NCBI GenBank assembly: GCA_947652115.1
Contig: OX393568.1
Coordinates: forward strand, 5,526,641-5,590,640
Source: Blastomussa wellsi
Taxonomy: Eukaryota; Cnidaria; Anthozoa; Scleractinia; Plerogyridae
Length of the DNA: 64,000 nt
Direction: 5' to 3'
The position numbers and the translations under genes were made by a program. Positions 13,001 to 21,625 of the stretch are shown here, piece after piece. Each line of letters opens with the position of its first letter. Position 1 is the first letter of the stretch. The notes below the pieces were generated by a model. It saw only the letters and a list, made by a program, of their open reading frames with translations, was not told the origin of the DNA and searched no databases.

Positions 13001-16000
13001 ACTAATACAACAAGGTAAACTAAGCAGAAATAAACGCGAATAAACGGGAACAACTAATAGACTAAACCTTGCTAGGAGCAAGTTCGACCTTAAAGGCTTT
13101 ATACTCTTCCGCAGCTCTATTCCTTTGGCTTGCAAGACTCAACTGAACTGTAGGCTAAACCCTCCTCATTTTATACCAAACCAACGAAGCGGGGAAACAC
13201 GCTTGCATGTACTAATAATATTTAAGATTGGTTTGCCAACCCAACTTAACCACTTTTTTGTGGCAAAGGATTTCCTTCGCGTAATTTCATAATCTAAAGC
13301 AATAAGCTTAATTTTAGTGATTAAAATAATATGCTTCAAAGTAACCACAAAAACCCAGGTTCCGCAAAAATGCATTTTAGCAACTGTGTCGGTCGAATAC
13401 ACTCAAGCAAACATACCAAAGTAATGCATAAGTTTGCCAAAACTAAAACCGGAAAATTCCTAAACGCAAAATTACAAAGCGAAGCAATGAAATATTTGAA
13501 TATTTAGCGATACTGAAAATAGTGAAATAATAGGTCTAGTGACCCTGTCACACTCTCCTCCCCTTTTGCTCGTCACATCCCTTGCGAGCTAAACACTAAT
13601 ACTATATACTTATTTCTTAAGGACAGACATAGGCAGATTGTGTCGATTGCTATGGTGTCCAGCAGTAGATCTGGTCGAGCGCCTAACAGGCCTCACAGAC
13701 AGTTCATCATCAGTTCCTGAATCCTCTGCAATACTCCCGTCAGAGTTCCCATCACTGCTTGTGACATCAACATCAGGCTCTGCTGCAGCACGGGGTTGTG
13801 GTACAAAGTCAATGGCAATCCCAGGGTGACTGTCGTCATCAGATGAGTCTGCCTGTTGTGGTTCTCTGGGTACTTGTTGTCGCCTTGCGAGTCCTCTGCA
13901 GCACAGATGGAGGGCACACAACTCTGGCACTGCCATGTCCATCGGCTGGCTCAATCACATAGGCTCCATTGTCCAATTGCTCAACCACCTTATGCACTCT
14001 GGTAGCCCATCCCTGATCTTGTTCCTTCCCCCTATGGTACGATCTCTTACCAATTCTCTACTAGCACAAATCCCATAATACACCTCTTTTACCCCCCAAA
14101 TTTTGCATAATCATTGTTTGCAATTTCTCCTGGGACATGAACATGTTCCAAGGGAAATCTAAAACAATGCCTATGCAATTTTTTTTTTTTTGGGGGGGGG
14201 GGGGTAGAATTGGTGTATTATGGTATTGTGCAAGTAGAGAATACCCGCTGGCCAACTTCTATAGGCGGCGGCTTTGGTCTGCTGTGTCGGTCAAATCTCT
14301 GTTTACAGGTGTCAGCCTGCATTGCTAGCCTCGCTGCAGCTCTTTGATGTGCATCTCTCAGTTCTGTCTGGTGTTTGGTGATCCAACTATTCGGTTGGTG
14401 GCCTTGAGTCTCCTCCAGGACATCAGTCAGTACTAGCACATTCTATCGACCATTGGATGCTGGTTCCAGCTGGGTGAAATCCATCGCCAACACTTCGAGT
14501 GGTTTTGTTGCAATGATGCTGCCCATTGGAGTTCTTGCCGTTAAGTAAGGGCCTTTGGCTACCACACATCGCTCGCACTCGGAGACCCAGCGTTTTACCT
14601 CTGCATGCATTCCTGGCCACCAGCACTTCCACCGCACAACTTGCTCTGTTCGTTCTGGCCCTTGACGCCCAAAGTCATTATGAGCTGCCTTCAGAACTTC
14701 ACACCGCATGGCTTTTGGTACTACTAGAAGCTGCTTTGGCTGGCCACCACTGTTGCGCACAGTCCTGCACAATACACCATCTTTCTCTGAAACGTTGTCC
14801 AGGTAATTCACCAGTTGTAAGGATTCTTGCATCTCTTGTTTTCTCTCTTATCTGGAGGGCTTTCTTCCTAGGTCCAGGTAATACTTCAGTCTAGCTACAA
14901 CTGCGTCTTTCTGTTGCAATGCAGCAATCTGGTCCCTTGGGATGGATGGAAGGGAGGTTGCCTGTTCAGCGCACACATCTGCTGGTCTTGTCACTTCCAG
15001 TTCCTCCACACGGACAGCATCCTTCAGCAATCCCAGCTGTACTCTCTCAGGAATTCTGGTGGTATCAGCAATGGTGGCTAGTGCCTCAGCAGTCAGGGTG
15101 GTGTTCTCTGTAGCATCCATCCCAGCATCCTCCTTTTCTTCAGTGCTGCACTGGTGAGTCTTCTGCCATCTGATTTAGCTCAAGGCATCAGCATTGGTGT
15201 TGTGCTTGCCTGCTCGGTACTCTACTTTTAAATTGAAACTTGCTAGTTCTGCCGCCCACCGCTGTTCAACTGCTTTCAGTTTGCTTTTGGACTGCAGGTA
15301 AATCAACGGGTTGTTATCGGTGTACACCACAAACTCAGAACCCAGAAGGTACTCCCGAAACTTCTCTGCTACAGCCCACTTCAGCGCTAGAAGCTCTAAC
15401 TTCGTGGATGAGTAGTTCTTCATATTCCGCTCGGCTCCACACAAGCCTCGACTAGCATAGGCAATGACTCTGAGCTTGCCATCTTGTTTCTGGGATAACA
15501 CAGCCCCTAGCCCCTTATCAGATGCATCAGTCTCCACAATAAAGGGTTTAGAGTAATCAGGGTAGGCCAAGACTGGCGTGCTTGTGAGAGAAGGGTCTTC
15601 CGTCTGGCCGGTGGTGTAGCCTCCGTTAACTCTCCCAGCCGTGCCTCTAGGTCCTTCAGCCTCATGGTCAAGGTTGCCAGTTGTTCTTCAGTAGTCATCT
15701 TATTAGTACGTTCCCGTTTATCTGTTCAACAAAAGCACTAGAACTTTACACTTGAATCCCACTTCTAACACCAAAAATGTAACAGGCAGCAGCAGACAGG
15801 CAAGCAGGAACGAGTAGGATTCAAGGATGTTCTTACGCAATTTATTGAAAGCCCAAATTCATCACAAACTAATACAACAAGGTAAAGTAAGCAGAAATAA
15901 ACGCGAATAAACAGGAACAACTAATAGACTAAACCTTGCTAGGAGCAAGTTCGACCTTAAAGGCTTTATCCTCTTCCGCAGCTCTATTCCTTCGGCTTGC

Positions 16001-19000
16001 AAGACTCAACTGAACTGTAGGCTAAACCCTCCTCATTTTATACCAAACCAACGAAGCGGTGAAACACGCTTGCATGTACTAATAATATTTAAGATTGGTT
16101 TGCCTACCCAACTTAACCACTTTTTTGTGGCAAAGGATTTCCTTCGCGTAATTTCATTATCTAAAGCGATAAGCTTAATTTTAGTGATTAAAATAATATG
16201 CTTCAAAGTAACCACAAAAACCCAGGTTCCGTAAAAATGCATTTTAGCAACTGTATCGGTCGAATACACTCAAGCAAACATACCAAAGTAATGCGTAAGT
16301 TTGCCAAAACTAAAACCGGAAAATTCCTAAACGCAAAATTACAAAGCGAAGCAATGAAATATTTGAATATTTAGCGATACTGAAAATAGTGAAATAATAG
16401 GTCTAGTGACCCTGTCACACTCTCCTCCCCTTTTGCTCGTCACATCCCTTGCGAGCTAAACACTAATACTATATACTTATTTCTTAAGGACAGACATAGG
16501 CAGATTGTGTCGATTGCTATGGTGTCCAGCAGTAGATGTGGTCGGGCGCCTAACAGGCCTCACAGACAGTTCATCATCAGTTCCTGAATCCTCTGCAATA
16601 CTCCCGTCAGAGTTCCCATCACTGCTGGTGACATCAACATCAGGCTCTGCTGCAGCACGGGGTTGTGGTACAAAGTCAATGGCAATCCCTTTGGGGGACC
16701 CCGTATACCATGAACCACTCTCGAATGGGGGCCTTGGCCACAGTAACAGCCTTCTGATCTCTGGTTGGTATTGCAACAGTGAACTTTGTGAAGACATCAG
16801 TCAGCACTAGCACATTCTATCGACCATTGGATGCTGGTTCCAGCTGGGTGAAATCCATCGTCAACACTTCGAGTGGTTTAGTTGCAATGATGCTGCCCAT
16901 TGGAGTTCTTGCCATTAAGTAAGGGCCTTTGGCTACCACACATCGCTCACACTCGGAGACCCAGCGTTTACTGAAATGTTGTCCAGGTAATTCACCAGTT
17001 GTAAGGATTCTTGTGTCTCTTGTTTTCTCTCTTCTCTGGAGGGCTTTCTTCCTAGGTCCAGGTAATACTTCAGTCTAGCTACAGCTGCGTCTTTCTGTTG
17101 CAATGCAGCAATCTGGTCCCTTGGGATGGATGGAAGGGAGGTTGCCTGTTCAGCGCACACATCTGCTGGTCTTGTCACTTCCAGTTCCTCCACACGGATA
17201 GCATCCTTCAGCAATCCCAGCTGCACTCTCTCAGGAATTCTGGTGGTATCAGCAATGGTGGCTAGTACCTCAGCAGTCAGGGTGGTGTTCTCTGTAGCTT
17301 CTATCGCAGCATCCTCCTTTTCTTCAGTGCTGCACTGGTGAGTCTTCTGCCATCTGATTCAGCTCAAGGCATGTGCTTGCCTGCTCGGTACTCTATTTTG
17401 AAATTGAAACTTGCTAGTTCTGCCGCCCACTGCTGTTCAACTGCTTTCAGTTTGCTTTTGGACTGCAGGTAAGTCAACGGGTTGTTATCGGTGTACACCA
17501 CAAACTCAGAACCCAGCAGGTACTCCCGAAACTTCTCTGCTACAGCCCACTTCAGCGCTAGAAGCTCTAACTTCGTGGATGAGTAGTTCTTCATATTCCG
17601 CTCGGACTCCACGCAAGCCTCGACTAGCATAGGCAATGACTCTGAGCTTGCCATCTTGTTTCTGGGATAACACAGCCCCTAGCCCCTTATCAGATGCATC
17701 AGTGTCCACAATAAAGGGTTTAGAGTAATCAGGGTAGGCCAAGACTGGCGTGCTTGTGAGAGAAGTACGTAAGTCATTGAAGGCTTTCTGGCACTCTCTC
17801 TTCCAACGCTCACTGGTAATGGTGCTTTTCCACCTCTTTCCCTTCTCTGAAATCTCGGCCGTCAGCTGGTGGAGTGGTGCTGCTATCTGTGCGAAGCCCG
17901 GGACAAACCGCCGATAGTATGATGCAAAACCCAGGAATGACCTCAGTTCCTTAAGCGTTTCTGGGGTAGGCCATCTTGCCACTGCCTCTGTCTTGGCTGG
18001 GTCGACTCATCAATCCTCGGGAGGGGAAAGGCATCCTTCCTGGTCTTGGCGTTAAGCTGGCGGTAGTCCACACATAGACGGAGGGCTCCAGACTTCTTAC
18101 GAACAAGTACAATTGGTGATGCATAATCGCTCTTACTGGGTCGGATGACCCCCTTCTCTAACAGATCCTACAGGTGCTCCTTCACCTCTTCAAACCAGTA
18201 GGGTGGAATCCGCCTATGGCGTTGGTTGACTGGTAAGTCGTCCTCCGTGTGGATTCTGTGATGCATGGTGGACGTACAGCCAAGCTCCTCCCCATCTCGG
18301 GTAAACACATCAGCATACTCTCCGCAGATTCTCTCTGCCTCTCTCTTTTCTACAGCAGTACCAGGAAAATCATCCAGCAGCACTCCTTCGGGTAGGGTGT
18401 TGGTTCTGGGTTGCTGTGTAGTCCTCCTGGGGGTCTGTGAGGATACCTCCTGATAGTCTACATCAAGTCCAAAGGACACCACTACCTCGTTGCTCTCCAC
18501 AGTAAATACCAGCTGCTCCCTTGTGATCACCTCTGCTGGCTGGATCACACCAAGGCATGTCCTGGGCATCAAGCTGACCCCTTGACTTGTTGGGTTCATC
18601 AGCTGGATAGTGAAACATGACTTGGATGCATCTACCAGTGTGGTTGTGACTTGGAGTCTTCCTTTCAGGGGGTACTGAGGGGTTCCATCACAGCCTTTGT
18701 GCCACAGGGTGCACCAGTAATGTCAACGTTCATTACCGAGTGTGGGGGAATCCAAACAGCACTGCTGCCAGCCACCTTGATTAGGCCCAGCTTGCTAGGT
18801 TTCTGGCTCTGCTTTGACGAGGTACCTGCACTCCCTTTCAGCTTCAGCAGCACCGCCCACTGCGGGATCTTTGCAAGTACATTCATACCCAGGACTCCAG
18901 GTCTCCGCCCCCTCTGCTGAACAGTGGCTGCTGTGTCTTTGAGGACCAGCACTCCACAACTAGGGACTGTCACTCCTTCCACCTGCACATCCAGCTCCAG

Positions 19001-21625
19001 GTATCCAAGGTATGGGATCTCAAGTCCATTAGCACCTCGCAGGGCCAGCATCTTTCCTTTGCCTTGCACTGCACCACATACAGACTCAAGTTTCTGCTTA
19101 TAGAATGTCTCTGATACCAAGGTCACCATGGAGCCAGTGTCGACCAGGTACTCTATTTCCACGCCTGCCAACTTTGCTGTTGTAGTTGGTGTTCCGTCAA
19201 CGATCTTTGGAAGGGGTGAGCCAATGCCAACCAACTCCACCGCCAGGCTCACTGTGGTGGAGTCTTCTCGTTTCCCCATCATCTTCTTTGAGGCTGGTTT
19301 TGTACCCCCTTGGATGCCGACCGGTGGAGGCTTAGGGCAGTCATGGACAAAGTGGCCATCCTTACTGCATCTGAAGCAGGAGTTGGGTTGAGGTCTTGAT
19401 GCCAGATTTGCCAGCAGCTGGTTAAGGGTGTCCTGCTGCCAGTTTAGCACCTCTCTCTGCTGGTCGATGTGGGTCATCAGCACCTTCTGCATCTCTTCAG
19501 CCATTATCCTCTGTTTAGAGATGAGTCTGCAAGGACTTTGTGTTGTCTATTTTGACCTCCCACCTCTCCACACAGCAGTTCATCATCTGGTGCTGCAGCT
19601 TCTCTGGCTACTGCCGTCTGTCTCGGAGCACCTCTAAGCGAATATTTTGAAAAGTGGCGGCAGTGGTCCCTTGCCCAATGCTTGATGTCGTGGCGCAGGG
19701 TTGAATCCTTCAAGTTCTCCACGAACTGCTCCTTCAGCAGTGTCCTTGTTGGTCACCGCCTCGCCACCCAGTTGCTCCACCCGGGTCAGCAGGACCATCA
19801 GGGCATGAGCAAAGTCCTGTACAGACTCACGGCCCCCCTGTCGCCTGGCAAAGAACTTCCGTCTGGCCTGGGTCTCAGTAAGCTGCCTGCTGAAGACCTC
19901 TCTCAAGATCTTGAAGACTCTGGAGGGAGAAGACCACTGGGAGGTTGGCCTCAGCTTGACTTCTTCTTTGGCCACACCTTCCAGGTGGAAGATCAGGGTG
20001 TCTACTGCCTCACTGTCTTGCTCGCCCCTCACAGCTCTCTGCGCATCGGAGATCCAGTCCTCCAGCACTCGGTCATCCCTGGTCCCCCGGTACTTTCCAA
20101 ATTGTTTCTCCTGTGGAAAAGACACCCGAATATTTGGCGTGGTACTTGTGCTGGTCCCAGGGGTGGCCGGTGGTGTAGCCTCTGTTAACTCTCCCAGCCG
20201 TGCCTCTAGGTCCTTCAGCCTCATGGTCAAGGTTGCCAGTTGTTCTTCAATAGCCATCTTATTAGTACGTTCCTGTTTATCTGTTCAACAAAAGCACTAG
20301 AACTTTACACTTGAATCCCACTTCTAACACCAAAAATGTAACAGGCAGCAGCAGACAGGCGAGCAGGAACGGGTAGGATTCAAGGATGTTCTTACACAAT
20401 TTATTGAAAGCCCAAATTCATCACAAACTAATACAACAAGGTAAACTAAGCAGAAATAAACGCGAATAAATGGGAACAACTAATAGACTAAACCTTGCTA
20501 GGAGCAAGTTCAACCTTAAAGGCTTTATCCTCTTCCGCAGCTTTATTCCTTCAGCTTGCAAGACTCAACTGAACTGTAGGCTAAACCCTCCTCATTTTAT
20601 ACCAAACCAACGAAGCGGGGAAACACGCTTGTACGTACTAATAATATTTAAGATTGCTTTGCCAACCCAACTTAACCACTTTTTCAATAGTTAAACTCGT
20701 GGCAAAGGATTTCCTGCGTATAATTTCATTATCTAAAGCGATAAGCTTAATTTTAGTGATGCCTAAAAGTAACCACAGAAACCCAGGTTCCGCTAAAATG
20801 CATTTTAGCAACTGTGTGGGTCAAATACACTCAAGTAAACATACCGAACGTGAAGTAATCCGTAAGTTTGCCTAAACTAAAACCGGAAAATTCCTAAACA
20901 CAAAATTACAAAGCGAAGCAATGAAATATTTGAATATTTAGCAATACTGAAAATAGTGAAATAATAGGTCTAGTGACCCTGTCACACTAGTGCAAGGGAA
21001 CAGGGTTAACGATAACCCAGGTTTACAAGCAAAATTTCATAGGTGGGGTAACCCTCCGACCCGGACAACTTAATGTGCAGTTACACTCAAAGGGTCTGGA
21101 GGCATTAAAAAAGTTAACCCGTGGAGTGTTTACAAGGGAAAACGTTAACCCACCAGCCAGGGTAACCCTAGCGTGCAGATAGGGTTGTAAACACGACGAA
21201 GAAAAAAAAAGAAAATGTGTGAGTGCTAGGGTAACCCTCTCTCCTTGTAAACAGGCCCTTAAAGTTAAAGTATTCCGCGCGAATTCGCAGGATAATTGTG
21301 AAATAGTTAGCAGGTCTACTCTATGCTATGTTTTTCACAACATCTAGGAGTCAACAAATCTACTGTTATATATCAAAGGAAAATAGATTTCAGTTGCAAT
21401 AAATCATCGTTTATGTTCGATCTGTCTAATCTCACCTGAAAACATCTTGTTATTTCGTTCCGCAGTAAGAGCGTGTAGGACGCCATCTTGGATGAACGCG
21501 TGTTGGGAGTATTCAGACGGCGATCCGCCTTCACATAACGCTTTGTGATCAGAAAGGTGACGAGAATACAGAAGTCTCCCACATAATTCACACAACTGCC
21601 AATTATCTTGCCTTTTCTTGCTCAT
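443..21625 (-). CDS. AFG2A: AFG2A (SPATA5)-like AAA+ ATPase, 5' part
   Basis: Exons in transcript order are 21625-21436, 9100-8979, 8724-8682, 8254-8217, 7315-7236, one not located, then 1087-443. Phases match at each junction read: TCA G|GT GAC, ACG|ATT, GAA T|GT, CAG|GTT. The protein starts MSKKRQDNW, has a C2HC finger (C12, C15, H27, C31) and then short beta-rich pieces resembling the AFG2 N-domain ([17 protein letters not shown]). A long acidic linker follows, then [11 protein letters not shown] and [14 protein letters not shown], the standard entry into the first AAA domain of AFG2-family proteins. In the family, AFG2A is a hexameric AAA+ ATPase that helps recycle factors from pre-60S ribosomes. 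Both AAA domains lie beyond the left edge. Exon 5 ends in phase 2 and the AAA-entry exon starts by completing a phase-1 codon, so about 30-40 residues are unaccounted for between 7236 and 1087. Intron 1 is 12.3 kb because it holds an LTR-retrotransposon array. Confidence 0.8.
1088..1869. other. AFG2A intron sequence
   Basis: No exon fits the gene's phase here. At 1607-1665 on the minus strand there is a 59-nt stretch with exon-like edges (CTTTTCTTTTAG| and GC|GTAAGTTA). Read in one frame it gives [14 protein letters not shown], an echo of [16 protein letters not shown] in the real exon. It is out of phase with the upstream exons, so I treat it as a decayed duplicate or coincidence. Confidence 0.5.
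1870..2028. mobile_element. Small MITE with CAGGGGCGGATC termini
   Basis: Terminal inverted repeats CAGGGGCGGATCCAG and GGATCCGCCCCTG (degenerate as TAGATCCGCCCCTG) bound 159 bp without a transposase ORF. CAG-type ends are usual for hAT elements, but no clean 8-bp duplication is visible, so the superfamily is inferred. It abuts the SINE at 2029 and probably inserted into it. Confidence 0.7.
2029..2165 (-). mobile_element. tRNA-derived SINE
   Basis: On the minus strand there is an A-box-like TGGCGAAATGG and a B-box GGGTTCAAGCCC about 45 nt apart. A tail follows containing a CCATTTATACACC-type block (plus-strand reading) that recurs in the SINE at 38330-38585. This shared tail marks one family. 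Confidence 0.7.
2362..2727 (-). pseudogene. Crypton/KIAA1958-like recombinase N-terminal fragment
   Basis: The minus-strand reading contains [20 protein letters not shown], then TQTWINV, a TAG stop at 2452-2454, then in the same frame [20 protein letters not shown] and [11 protein letters not shown]. It ends at a good donor (GCAGAG|GTAGGG). This is the N-terminal SAM-like region of the Crypton-derived tyrosine-recombinase family (KIAA1958/ZMYM/QRICH type), in which W-x-x-W spacing is usual, so the TAG probably replaced TGG. No catalytic domain was found nearby. I infer a dead element copy inside the AFG2A intron. Confidence 0.6.
2734..2901 (+). pseudogene. Possible LINE ORF1 C-terminal remnant
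   Basis: A 55-codon open stretch reads [20 protein letters not shown] and then [20 protein letters not shown]. This resembles the C-terminal end of ORF1 proteins of L1/Tx1-like elements, and it lies upstream of an endonuclease/reverse-transcriptase ORF on the same strand. It is short and the match is by eye, so it could be unrelated. Confidence 0.35.
3400..7205 (+). mobile_element. L1/Tx1-like LINE, ORF2 broken by stops and frameshifts
   Basis: The endonuclease domain runs about 3430-4316, with LQEMYSL early and SDHSAI at about 4127. An in-frame TGA at 3868-3870 breaks it. Reverse transcriptase runs about 4740-5760: [33 protein letters not shown] and the catalytic box FADDVMAF at about 5387-5410. 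Stops or shifts interrupt it near 4314, 4556, 5465 and 5761. The C-terminal region runs about 5850-6990, including [20 protein letters not shown] (HLLxxC-type end). The 3' end is AT-rich near 7190-7205. It lies opposite in strand to AFG2A, in the intron just beyond exon 5 (about 30 bp from its donor). It is not functional. Confidence 0.88.
7236..7315 (-). CDS. AFG2A: AFG2A-like exon 5 (N-domain)
   Basis: The acceptor is TTCGCTAG| and the donor CTGTG|GTAAGAAC. The reading is [20 protein letters not shown] followed by RVELEL, a beta-barrel-like N-domain stretch. It starts in phase 0, matching exon 4, and ends in phase 2. Confidence 0.68.
7316..7743. other. Intron sequence, no gene
   Basis: No exon fits here. 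A stretch at about 7430-7570 with balanced composition looks repeat-derived, but I could not define its ends. Confidence 0.4.
7744..8106. mobile_element. MITE with GTGGCGGATC termini
   Basis: The ends GTGGCGGATC and GATCCGCCAC are inverted repeats of the same type as the element at 1870-2028. A 5-bp AGCTT directly flanks both sides (7739-7743 and 8107-8111). It is 363 bp with no transposase. The CAG-like ends and a 5-bp duplication would fit a hAT subgroup, which is an inference. Confidence 0.68.
8217..8254 (-). CDS. AFG2A: AFG2A-like exon 4 (micro-exon)
   Basis: This is a 38-nt exon with acceptor TTCTATTCAG| and donor CCAG|GTAGGC. With the T carried from exon 3 it reads [13 protein letters not shown]. 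This matches the position in the N-domain where family members have a short hydrophobic strand, and both phases fit the neighbours. Confidence 0.65.
8275..8302. repeat. (AAT)n microsatellite
   Basis: About nine AAT units. On the minus strand they form a (TTA)n tail to the sequence at 8303-8505, as at the 3' ends of some non-LTR elements. Confidence 0.85.
8303..8505 (-). mobile_element. 3' fragment of an unidentified retroelement
   Basis: Upstream of the (TTA)n tail the minus strand reads [20 protein letters not shown] and then [12 protein letters not shown] before a stop. The tail arrangement matches a non-LTR 3' end. I do not recognise the family. Confidence 0.35.
8575..8605. repeat. Perfect 11-bp-arm hairpin in a GAGACGAGA-rich patch
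   Basis: AGACGAGAATC and GATTCTCGTCT flank a 9-nt loop. Further GAGAC/GTCTC words lie at 8532-8548 and 8618-8630. No function is apparent; it lies in the AFG2A intron between exons 3 and 4. Confidence 0.6.
8682..8724 (-). CDS. AFG2A: AFG2A-like exon 3
   Basis: This is a 43-nt exon with acceptor CTCTGTAG| and donor GAAT|GTAAGTGC. It reads [14 protein letters not shown]. The VCxAWP word is characteristic of the AFG2 N-domain. It starts in phase 0 and ends in phase 1. Confidence 0.75.
8979..9100 (-). CDS. AFG2A: AFG2A-like exon 2
   Basis: This is a 122-nt exon with acceptor TTAACAG| and donor ACG|GTAAATGG. It reads [20 protein letters not shown] and then [16 protein letters not shown]. The pattern of a short strand, a helix and 'IGxxVLL' fits the double-psi-barrel N-domain of Cdc48/AFG2 proteins. 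The phase matches exon 1. Confidence 0.72.
9261..9614 (-). pseudogene. Crypton/ZMYM-like recombinase fragment
   Basis: The minus-strand reading has [20 protein letters not shown], then [20 protein letters not shown] and [18 protein letters not shown]. LNxxLxKFVxEVxKxDGxxYPPxxLYxIxCGLQ is the hallmark N-terminal motif of the Crypton-derived ZMYM/KIAA1958 family. The YR catalytic half is absent. The first dozen or so residues overlap the palindrome at 9574-9955, so the fragment was probably cut by it. It is a second, separate relative of the 2362-2727 fragment. Confidence 0.68.
9574..9955. mobile_element. 382-bp near-perfect foldback element
   Basis: Two arms of about 180 bp are inverted copies meeting near 9768-9775. 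The outer ends TAGGCCATATTACGGATGTC and GGGCCTA mirror each other with scattered mismatches. No protein and no clear target duplication are seen. As RNA it would form a very long hairpin. Confidence 0.8.
10038..10041. repeat. Left target-site duplication CTAG of LTR array
   Basis: CTAG directly precedes the first TGTAACAGG. The same four bases follow the final CCTGTCACA at 20987-20990. One pair of duplications brackets the whole array. Confidence 0.75.
10042..10683 (-). repeat. LTR1 (3'-most on element strand)
   Basis: It begins TGTAACAGG and ends CCTGTCACA on the plus strand, giving TG...CA ends. It is 642 bp and almost identical to LTR2 and LTR3. Confidence 0.88.
10684..12910 (-). mobile_element. 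LTR array unit 1 internal region (deletion derivative)
   Basis: In element order it has a PBS, then a gag N-terminus (12640-12831, [20 protein letters not shown]). A deletion follows into RNase H (12308-12703, with [14 protein letters not shown] and [10 protein letters not shown]). Next are the integrase linker (11981-12253) and the zinc-binding region plus the start of the core (11576-11965). The zinc motif reads AHNDFGRQG, so the usual second histidine is Arg. The core keeps MDFT but is then deleted, joining to a chromodomain-proximal stretch at 11351-11572. A serine/aspartate-rich C-tail lies at 10741-11085. Protease and RT are gone. A T14/G15 homopolymer pair sits at 11309-11337. The polypurine tract AAAAGGGGAGGAGAG abuts LTR1. 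Confidence 0.85.
12911..13552 (-). repeat. LTR2, shared by units 1 and 2
   Basis: 642 bp with TG...CA ends. It serves as 5' LTR for unit 1 and 3' LTR for unit 2. It differs from LTR1 and LTR3 at only a few positions by eye. Confidence 0.88.
13553..15777 (-). mobile_element. LTR array unit 2 internal region (copy of unit 1)
   Basis: It has the same gag-to-RNase H fusion, integrase stop and integrase deletion as unit 1, over 2225 versus 2227 bp. Visible differences are a few single bases (for example GTGTCCAC to GTCTCCAC near 15531) and a shorter homopolymer pair (13-T and 13-G at about 14179-14204). It was therefore copied as a block together with an LTR. Confidence 0.85.
15778..16419 (-). 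repeat. LTR3, shared by units 2 and 3
   Basis: 642 bp, TG...CA ends, close to LTR1 and LTR2. Confidence 0.88.
16420..16434 (-). promoter_or_regulatory. Polypurine tract of unit 3
   Basis: On the element strand AAAAGGGGAGGAGAG lies immediately before the 3' LTR, the site that primes plus-strand DNA synthesis. The same tract adjoins LTR1 and LTR2. Confidence 0.75.
20313..20332 (-). promoter_or_regulatory. Primer-binding site, tRNA-Leu type
   Basis: On the element strand TGGTGTTAGAAGTGGGATTC lies 4 nt inside the 5' LTR. Its complement matches the 3' end of animal tRNA-Leu(CAA) (…CCCACTTCTGACA plus CCA) with one mismatch, from memory of that tRNA. The same site follows LTR2 and LTR3. Confidence 0.68.
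20337..20986 (-). repeat. LTR4 (5'-most on element strand)
   Basis: 650 bp. It carries more differences than the other three LTRs, including an extra CAATAGTTAAACTCG-like block near 20685-20700 and a missing stretch near 20760, so it is the most diverged. Confidence 0.85.
21436..21625 (-). CDS. AFG2A: AFG2A-like exon 1 with start codon and zinc finger
   Basis: The ATG at 21625 opens [20 protein letters not shown], with C12-x2-C15...H27-x3-C31 as a probable C2HC finger. It is followed by [15 protein letters not shown]. The donor is TTTTCAG|GTGAGATT, phase 1, which joins exon 2. The word CCAAGATGGCG (YY1-like) lies inside this coding exon at 21481-21491. Confidence 0.72.

Larger units (their letters stand above)
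16420..20336 (-). mobile_element. LTR array unit 3 internal region (gag-pol, several deletions)
   Basis: Gag starts at 20257 ([20 protein letters not shown]) and shifts frame near 19650-19720. A CCHC knuckle [14 protein letters not shown] (about 19345-19390) and aspartic protease [13 protein letters not shown] follow in 18665-19504. RT begins at about 18260, meets a stop at 18168, and runs to [21 protein letters not shown] deletion at about 18005 then removes the catalytic YxDD region and resumes at [20 protein letters not shown]. RNase H lies at about 17364-17760 with one frameshift. Integrase is cut at about 16970 and again at about 16690. It cannot make active RT or integrase. Confidence 0.85.
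10042..20986 (-). mobile_element. Tandem Ty3/gypsy-like array: four LTRs, three internal regions
   Basis: The layout is LTR1 10042-10683, unit 1, LTR2 12911-13552, unit 2, LTR3 15778-16419, unit 3, LTR4 20337-20986. Adjacent units share an LTR. The pol order (protease, RT, RNase H, integrase) and gag give Ty3/gypsy type on the minus strand. Units 1 and 2 are nearly identical 2.2-kb internals in which the gag start is fused to RNase H. Unit 3 is 3.9 kb with its own deletions. All three share the same TAG inside integrase just after LEPASNGR, so they descend from a defective ancestor. None can encode a complete polyprotein. Confidence 0.9.
10008..21258. mobile_element. MITE with GTTTACAAGGAG termini, split by an LTR-retrotransposon array
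   Basis: The left end GGCCCAGTTTACAAGGAG (10009) and right end CTCTCTCCTTGTAAACAGGC are inverted repeats of more than 30 bp that include GGGTAACCCTAG. TTA(A) lies outside each end, suggesting a TTAA-type target (piggyBac or Kolobok class, inferred). The element's own length is about 300 bp. The LTR array 10042-20986 is inserted in its left terminal repeat. Confidence 0.75.

Noticed and set aside
10769..20188. Plus-strand open frames across the LTR array
   Set aside because: Antisense shadows of the minus-strand gag/pol; no homology to anything and they follow the repeat structure.
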